A stretch of DNA of 6,607 bases. It comes from an uncultured Clostridia bacterium (lineage in GTDB: Bacteria; Bacillota; Clostridia; Christensenellales; UBA1242). The notes beneath the pieces were generated by a model. The model was given only the letters and a program-made list of their open reading frames with translations, was not told where the DNA came from and ran no database searches. This document shows, in pieces, positions 1-4,084 of the stretch. Made by a program: the position numbers and the translations under genes. The DNA lies in NCBI GenBank assembly GCA_944381225.1, contig CALWKJ010000055.1:1-6607 (forward strand). The letters are read 5' to 3'. Each line of letters starts with the position of its first letter. Within the stretch, counting starts at the first letter, position 1.

Positions 1-242
1 GTGGGCTTATGAACTTTTTAATACTTTTGCCATTGTTAGGTGCAAATTTGGCAGTCTTTAACTTTTTACCAATTCCTGCACTTGATGGTTCGCATGCACT
101 ATTTACATTTTTAGAATGGATTTTTGGCAAGCCTGTAGTAAGTAGAAAAATAGAAAATTATATTCATTTTTATGGACTTTTAGTTTTGCTTTTATTTGTT
201 ATAATAGTTGATATAGTTCACATAGCTTTGGTAGGATTGTAA
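1..242 (+). CDS. rseP: RseP/RasP-type site-2 intramembrane zinc metalloprotease, C-terminal end (5' cut by window)
   Basis: The frame is open from the left edge (first full codon at position 3) and ends in TAA at 240-242, giving about 79 visible residues. The diagnostic piece is NFLPIPALDG, the conserved LDG segment of site-2 proteases, which supplies the third zinc ligand (Asp). It is followed by a short charged stretch (GKPVVSRKIEN) and a last hydrophobic segment (GLLVLLLFVIIVDIVHI), the usual C-terminal membrane helix. The HExxH motif and PDZ domain would lie upstream, outside the window. The family cleaves transmembrane anti-sigma factors and remnant signal peptides within the membrane; the substrate here cannot be told. 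The internal ATG at 9 is not a real start because homology continues upstream of it. In many Bacillota rseP sits just upstream of ispG/proS and polC; here the PolC-derived gene follows after a single base, so cotranscription is likely. Confidence 0.92.
   Translation, partial: GLMNFLILLPLLGANLAVFNFLPIPALDGSHALFTFLEWIFGKPVVSRKIENYIHFYGLLVLLLFVIIVDIVHIALVGL
197..205 (+). promoter_or_regulatory. Candidate extended -10 promoter for the PolC-derived gene
   Basis: Inside the 3' end of rseP the sequence TGT precedes a perfect TATAAT (200-205), i.e. a TGn extended -10. No good -35 hexamer lies 16-18 bases upstream. A start near 212 would give a leader of about 30 bases before the ATG at 244. The DNA is very AT-rich and this also encodes the last RseP membrane helix, so the match may be chance. 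Confidence 0.3.
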
Positions 243-243
243 T

Positions 244-1803
244 ATGTTAATATTGGATAAAATAAACAAAGAGTTTAATTATAAATACGATTTTTTAAGA
301 GTGTTACATGTTGAATATAACACTCTTTTATCGTGTTGTGATATATGTTTTTTGTATCCGGAAAATAAAAATATCACTGATGAAGATAAAGAAAAAATAA
401 TTGAATTTGTAAACAGTGAATTTAAATTAAATTGTACAGTAAAAATAAAATTTAAAAAAAGTTATTTGGATGAAAACTTAATTAAAAAGAATCTTATATC
501 ATATTTAAAAAAAAGTAATGCTTCAATGTTTGCATATCTTAATGATGAAGATATTTTAATATCGGTAAAAGATACAAATGTAAATATTAATTTTACATTA
601 GCAAAAGAGTTATATGACTATTTTGTTTTTAACAATTTAAAAGAAAACATTTTAAAATTTTTAAATGACAATTTTATTGCAAATTTTTTTATAGATTTAA
701 AAGAAAATAACAACATACCAATAAACGAAAACGACCTTTATCAAAGAAGCGAAAAAATAATTGAAAATTTGCCACAGCAAAAAAAAGTTAAACGATATAA
801 AGTTTATAACGTTGAAAAAATTATAGGAGCAGAAATAGAGCCAATGCCAGAGTACATATGTAATCAGCCAGAAGAAAAAAACTCGGTTATATTGGCCGGC
901 GTCATAAATAATTTAAACGAAAAGACATATGTTTCTAGACGAACGAAAAGGCAAGGTAAAAATGATTTGAGTTTTTATTACACATTTGAATTGTCAGATT
1001 TCAATGCAAAAATCCAGTCAATTTATTTTTCAAACAAAACTACATATAAAAAAGCTAAATTATTAAAAAATGGAGATAAAATATTAGTTGTTGGAAATAT
1101 AAAAAAGGATAGAAGAGATAAAACTCTAAACATAAAAAGCATTTCATTTTGTGAAATTGAAAAAGATAGTGAGATTGTTAATCAAGAAGAAAATGATTGC
1201 CATGTTTTACATATACAAAATTATAATTATGTTAATCCAAAACCATTTATTTTAAACGAACAAGAAAACTTTTTTGACAAGAAAAAGGAATATAAAGAAA
1301 TAATTACTTCAAATCAATTTGTTGTGTTTGATGTTGAAACTACTGGGCTTAATCCATTTCAAGATGAAATAATAGAAATTGGTGCCGTTAAAATTGTAAA
1401 TGGAAATATTATTGAACAATTTCAAACATTAATACACCCCCAAAACGAAATCCCCGAAGAGATTACAAATATAACAACCATTACAAATGATATGGTTAAA
1501 GACTCGCCAGATGGAGAGAAGGTAATTTTAGATTTTTATAAATTTTGTGAAAATTGTATACTTGTTGGTTATAACATTTCATTTGATTACGCTTTTATTA
1601 GCAATTTAATTAAAAAAGTAGGGTTATCATTTGATAATGAATTAATAGATGCTTTGGTACTTGCCAAAGAAAAACTGTATTTGCCTAGATATAAACTCAT
1701 TAATGTTGTAGAAGCATTAAAATTAAAACTTAATAATGCACATAGGGCATTGGCCGATGCTGTAGCAACTGCACAAGTTTTTTTAAAATTAAACGAAATA
1801 TAA
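244..1803 (+). CDS. polC: PolC-derived protein: N-terminal domain, OB fold and DEDDh 3'-5' exonuclease; PHP and polymerase domains absent
   Basis: This 519-residue product resembles the front of Gram-positive PolC. Residues about 1-180 match the poorly conserved PolC N-terminal region. Residues about 212-303 look like the PolC OB fold (VILAGVINNLNEK, then KNGDKILVVGNIKKD). Residues 358-519 are a DnaQ-like proofreading exonuclease: Exo I FDVETTGL (D363, E365), Exo II GYNISFD (D448), Exo III AHRALAD (H500, D505), so all five DEDDh residues are kept. In ordinary PolC (about 1,430 residues) the exonuclease is inserted in the PHP domain and followed by the polymerase; here the protein stops 14 residues after the Exo III Asp, and only about 54 residues separate OB from exonuclease. 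The ATG at 244 has AGGA at 233-236 with 7-base spacing. The frame is uninterrupted and the rimP promoter follows directly, so no polymerase remnant lies downstream. Inferred role: proofreading nuclease or one half of a split replicase. Family assignment is firm; function is not. Confidence 0.85.
   Translation: MLILDKINKEFNYKYDFLRVLHVEYNTLLSCCDICFLYPENKNITDEDKEKIIEFVNSEFKLNCTVKIKFKKSYLDENLIKKNLISYLKKSNASMFAYLNDEDILISVKDTNVNINFTLAKELYDYFVFNNLKENILKFLNDNFIANFFIDLKENNNIPINENDLYQRSEKIIENLPQQKKVKRYKVYNVEKIIGAEIEPMPEYICNQPEEKNSVILAGVINNLNEKTYVSRRTKRQGKNDLSFYYTFELSDFNAKIQSIYFSNKTTYKKAKLLKNGDKILVVGNIKKDRRDKTLNIKSISFCEIEKDSEIVNQEENDCHVLHIQNYNYVNPKPFILNEQENFFDKKKEYKEIITSNQFVVFDVETTGLNPFQDEIIEIGAVKIVNGNIIEQFQTLIHPQNEIPEEITNITTITNDMVKDSPDGEKVILDFYKFCENCILVGYNISFDYAFISNLIKKVGLSFDNELIDALVLAKEKLYLPRYKLINVVEALKLKLNNAHRALADAVATAQVFLKLNEI
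297..327 (+). promoter_or_regulatory. Perfect hairpin inside the start of the PolC-derived gene (possible attenuator)
   Basis: AAGAGTGTTA (297-306) pairs perfectly with TAACACTCTT (318-327) around an 11-base loop, and Ts continue to 329. The stem has 10 bp but only three G-C pairs, and the T tract is short, so it is at best a weak intrinsic terminator. It sits in codons 18-28 of the coding sequence. Its 5' arm with flank (TTTAAGAGTG, 294-303) is identical to that of the rimP leader hairpin. Confidence 0.4.
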
Positions 1804-1820
1804 AAAAACTAAAAAAATCA

Positions 1821-1850
1821 TTGATTTATTTTTTATGTTTGTGGTATACT
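1821..1850 (+). promoter_or_regulatory. Sigma-A-type promoter of the rimP-nusA-infB operon
   Basis: TTGATT (1821-1826) and TATACT (1845-1850) are 18 bases apart, and TGG at 1842-1844 makes the -10 an extended (TGn) one. Transcription would start around 1857, about 8 bases before the rimP leader hairpin. It lies 17 bases after the stop of the upstream gene, in the only intergenic gap of the window larger than 10 bases, which supports it being the operon's own promoter. No strong terminator separates it from the upstream gene, so read-through is possible. Confidence 0.7.
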
Positions 1851-1864
1851 TAAGTATGCTAGAT

Positions 1865-1893
1865 TTAAGAGTGGGTGATGAACCCACTCTTAA
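1865..1893 (+). promoter_or_regulatory. rimP leader hairpin
   Basis: A perfect 12-bp stem, TTAAGAGTGGGT (1865-1876) with ACCCACTCTTAA (1882-1893), closes a GATGA loop. It is followed by TTATAG rather than a T run, so it is not a standard intrinsic terminator. It ends 8 bases before the AGGAGG of rimP and leaves that site free. If transcription starts near 1857, the stem is almost at the 5' end of the mRNA, where it could stabilise the message or bind a regulator such as NusA. From memory, comparable GTGGG/CCCAC hairpins precede rimP in other Firmicutes; this was not checked. Confidence 0.65.
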
Positions 1894-1911
1894 TTATAGA
1901 TAGGAGGATAT

Positions 1912-2373
1912 ATGGCGGGTAAAGTTGTTCAAATTTGCGAAGAGAAAATTTGTCCAATAATTGAACAAGCAGGATATGAAGTAATTGAGGTGGAATATGC
2001 TAAAAAGCATGACGGAATGAATTTGACTTTTTATATAAGCAAAGATGATGAAATAACAATTGAAGATTGCGAAAAAGTAAATAATCTTATAGAACCAATT
2101 TTAGATGAAATAAATCCTACCAACGACGAAACTTATATTTTAAATGTAAGTTCTCCAGGGATAGATAGACCTATAAAAAATTTTAAAGATTTTTTAAGAA
2201 ATAAGGATAAAATGGTTGAAGTAATTTTGTACAGTGCTGTGCAAGGTAAAAAGAAATATTCGGGTTTATTAAAAAATTACAGTGACGACTTAGTCGAAAT
2301 TGATACAGAAGGTCAACGACTAAGTTTTGATAGAAAAAAAATTGCCCAAATTAATCCTATTATAAAATTTTAA
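1912..2373 (+). CDS. rimP: Ribosome maturation factor RimP
   Basis: The 153-residue product has the usual RimP length and two-domain layout. The N-terminal alpha/beta domain (about 1-85) contains GYEVIEVEYAK, the helix ITIEDCEKVNNLIEPILDE, and the family hallmark YILNVSSPGIDRPIK (75-89). The C-terminal SH3-like barrel (about 90-153) includes VEVILYSAVQGKKKYSGLL. RimP binds the free 30S subunit and promotes late assembly of 16S rRNA with small-subunit proteins. The start at 1912 has AGGAGG at 1902-1907, a strong site with a short 4-base spacer; no earlier in-frame start fits. It is the first gene of the operon, behind its own promoter and leader hairpin, and its TAA overlaps the ribosome binding site of nusA. 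Confidence 0.95.
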   Translation: MAGKVVQICEEKICPIIEQAGYEVIEVEYAKKHDGMNLTFYISKDDEITIEDCEKVNNLIEPILDEINPTNDETYILNVSSPGIDRPIKNFKDFLRNKDKMVEVILYSAVQGKKKYSGLLKNYSDDLVEIDTEGQRLSFDRKKIAQINPIIKF

Positions 2374-2383
2374 GGAGAATAAA

Positions 2384-3523
2384 ATGATAAATAAAGATTT
2401 TTTTCAAGCGTTAGAAGAAATAGAAGTATCAAAAAAAATTAATGCAGACCAATTAATTGAAACTTTAGAGGCGGCACTTACTTCTGCTTACAAAAAAATG
2501 TATGGCGAAGCAAAGAGTGCTCAAGTAAAACTTAATCCAGAAAAAAATACAATAAAAATATACAGCTATAAAACGGTTGTAGAAGAAGTTGAAAATCCAG
2601 ACAAAGAAATATCATTAGAAGAAGCTCAAAAACTTAAACAATCATACAAAATTGGCGATGTAGTAATGCAAGAGGAAAACACTAAAGATTTTGGAAGAAT
2701 TGCAGCGCAAACTGCCAAGCAAGTTGTTATGCAAAAATTAAAAGAAATGGAACGCCAAATTGCAGTTGATGAATTAAGCGAAAAAGAAGATGAATTGTTA
2801 ACAACCATTGTAAAGAGAATTGATCAAAATGTTGTTTATGTGCAAATAGCAGGCTCTCACACCGAAGGCGTTATGCTTGAACAAGATCAAATACCAGGAG
2901 AAAAATTTCATATTAATGATAGAATAAAGGTTTATGTTAAAAAGATTAAGGATTCATTTAGAGGTGTGCAAATTCAAGTTTCAAGAAGCAATGTTGGATT
3001 CCTTAGAAAGCTGTTTGAAATCGAAGTGCCAGAAATAGAAAATGGTGAAGTAGTTATAAAAAACATAGCAAGAGACGCTGGAAACAGAAGTAAAGTTGCA
3101 ATTATGGCAACAAAGCCTCATGTTGACGCTTTAGGTGCATGTGTAGGTAATAGAGGTGTTAGAATCAATACTATAATGAGCGAAATAAATGGAGAAAAAA
3201 TAGATTTGGTTCCATACTCAGACGACCCTTTAGAATATATAGCTAATGCACTTAGTCCAGCAAAAGTTTTAAGCGTTGAAATAAATGAAAGTTTAAAATC
3301 TTCAAGAGTTATAGTGCCAGATGATAAACTTTCTTTGGCAATAGGAAAAATGGGACAAAATGTAAGACTTGCAGCCAGACTAACTGGTTGGAAAATAGAT
3401 GTAAAACCAGAAAGTGCAGTAACAAACGATGTTAAAGAAGTAGAGTACGAATTGACAGACCTAGATGATGAAAATGATGACAGTTTCGCGTCATTTGAAG
3501 ATATTGCAGATGATGGTGAATAA
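2384..3523 (+). CDS. nusA: Transcription termination/antitermination protein NusA
   Basis: The 379-residue product is close to Bacillus NusA in length (about 370). Domains in order: RNA polymerase-binding N-terminal domain (about 1-130, with KDFGRIAAQTAKQVVMQKLKE at 101-121), S1 domain (about 135-200), KH1 (about 230-285, GACVGNRGVRI at 251-261), and KH2 (about 300-345, AIGKMGQNVRLAARLTGWKID). It ends in an acidic tail (LDDENDDSFASFEDIADDGE), without the extra C-terminal repeats of proteobacterial NusA. It modulates pausing, intrinsic termination and antitermination at RNA polymerase. In KH1 the common VDPVGACVG reads VDALGACVG, a mild variation outside the GxxG loop. AAGGAG at 2372-2377 overlaps the rimP stop with 6-base spacing. 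Its stop overlaps the next start as TAATG. Confidence 0.97.
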   Translation: MINKDFFQALEEIEVSKKINADQLIETLEAALTSAYKKMYGEAKSAQVKLNPEKNTIKIYSYKTVVEEVENPDKEISLEEAQKLKQSYKIGDVVMQEENTKDFGRIAAQTAKQVVMQKLKEMERQIAVDELSEKEDELLTTIVKRIDQNVVYVQIAGSHTEGVMLEQDQIPGEKFHINDRIKVYVKKIKDSFRGVQIQVSRSNVGFLRKLFEIEVPEIENGEVVIKNIARDAGNRSKVAIMATKPHVDALGACVGNRGVRINTIMSEINGEKIDLVPYSDDPLEYIANALSPAKVLSVEINESLKSSRVIVPDDKLSLAIGKMGQNVRLAARLTGWKIDVKPESAVTNDVKEVEYELTDLDDENDDSFASFEDIADDGE

Positions 3524-3777
3524 TGAAAGATGTTGTTAGAATGTGTTGCGTTTGTAGAAAAAAACAAGTAAAATCATTAATGATTAGAATTGTAAAACAA
3601 AACAATAGCTTGGAAATTGACAACAACAAACACTTAACTGGAAAAGCATGTTATGTTTGCAAAGACAAAAATTGTGTAGATATTATGATAAACAAAAAAG
3701 TTTTAAATCGCACATTTAAACAAAATTACAGTTGTGAAATTTATGATAAATTAAGAGAGGAATTGCTTGATATTTGA
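3523..3777 (+). CDS. ylxR: YlxR/RnpM family nucleic-acid-binding protein (DUF448)
   Basis: The 84-residue basic protein has the expected YlxR pattern: N-terminal RMCCVCRKKQ, then SLMIRIVKQ, then a turn with GKACYVC in place of the usual GRGAYVC, and a C-terminal helical part with LNRTFK. In Bacillus the homologue (RnpM) has been reported to bind RNase P RNA and modulate RNase P; other homologues are described as nucleoid- or RNA-associated. The ATG overlaps the nusA stop in TAATG, and the only Shine-Dalgarno-like sequence (GGTGA, 3515-3519) is just 3 bases away, so its translation probably depends on ribosomes finishing nusA. The seven cysteines (8, 9, 11, 43, 46, 51, 71) include two CxxC pairs that could bind metal; this is inference. 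Confidence 0.9.
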   Translation: MKDVVRMCCVCRKKQVKSLMIRIVKQNNSLEIDNNKHLTGKACYVCKDKNCVDIMINKKVLNRTFKQNYSCEIYDKLREELLDI

Positions 3778-4084
3778 CAATTATTTAAAGATTAAAGGTT
3801 TGATTAACATAGCGAATAAAGCAGGTTATTTAATTATTGGCACTGACAGTTTAAAAGGATATAAAAAAAAATTATATTTAATTTTAATGTCTAATGATGC
3901 TGGCAGTAGTACTATAAGAAACGCAAATTTTGTTAAGCAAGACACAAATTGTGAAATAATTACCTTAACAAATGATGTGTTTAATAAAGTTGTAAATATA
4001 AAAAATTGTAAAATTATTGCTATAAAGAATAAAGGCTTAGCAGAAGAAATAAAAAAATATTTAAGAGGTGAAAACATTGGCTAA
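3767..4084 (+). CDS. ylxQ: YlxQ, L7Ae/L30e-family ribosomal-type RNA-binding protein
   Basis: The 105-residue product matches the YlxQ (L7Ae/L30e/S12e/Gadd45) family: KGLINIANKAGYLIIGTDSLKG near the start corresponds to the conserved 'GLA.RAGKL..G' segment, followed by the beta strand LYLILMSNDAGSSTIRN and a C-terminal stretch with CKIIAIKNKGLAEEIKKYL. Relatives bind kink-turn RNA; the target of YlxQ is not known from sequence. The start is TTG at 3767, chosen because AGAGGA (3756-3761) lies 5 bases upstream and no ATG is available before the conserved region. It overlaps the end of ylxR by 11 bases, and infB overlaps its own end by 8, so the three genes are likely translationally coupled. 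Confidence 0.9.
   Translation: MIFDNYLKIKGLINIANKAGYLIIGTDSLKGYKKKLYLILMSNDAGSSTIRNANFVKQDTNCEIITLTNDVFNKVVNIKNCKIIAIKNKGLAEEIKKYLRGENIG

Noticed and set aside
507..514. A8 tract (and a similar one near 779-786) in the PolC-derived gene as programmed frameshift sites
   Set aside because: Such runs are common in this AT-rich gene, the zero frame stays open to the conserved exonuclease, and no stimulatory structure or useful alternative frame was seen.
1811..1836. A-run, ATC-ATT-GAT turn and T-run after the PolC-derived gene as an intrinsic terminator
   Set aside because: The stem would be almost all A-T, with a mismatch and a 3-base loop, and it overlaps the -35 of the rimP promoter; too weak to call.
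1878..1922. 14-codon mini-frame starting in the rimP leader loop (ATG at 1878) and overlapping the rimP start, with tandem AGG AGG Arg codons
   Set aside because: It has no ribosome binding site, its start is in the hairpin loop and 3' arm, and the AGG codons are simply the rimP ribosome binding site.
3118..3567. 149-codon open frame on the minus strand across the nusA/ylxR junction
   Set aside because: It lies antisense to the highly conserved KH region of nusA, has a Ser/Thr/Phe-rich composition typical of reverse-complement translation, and shows no recognisable domain.
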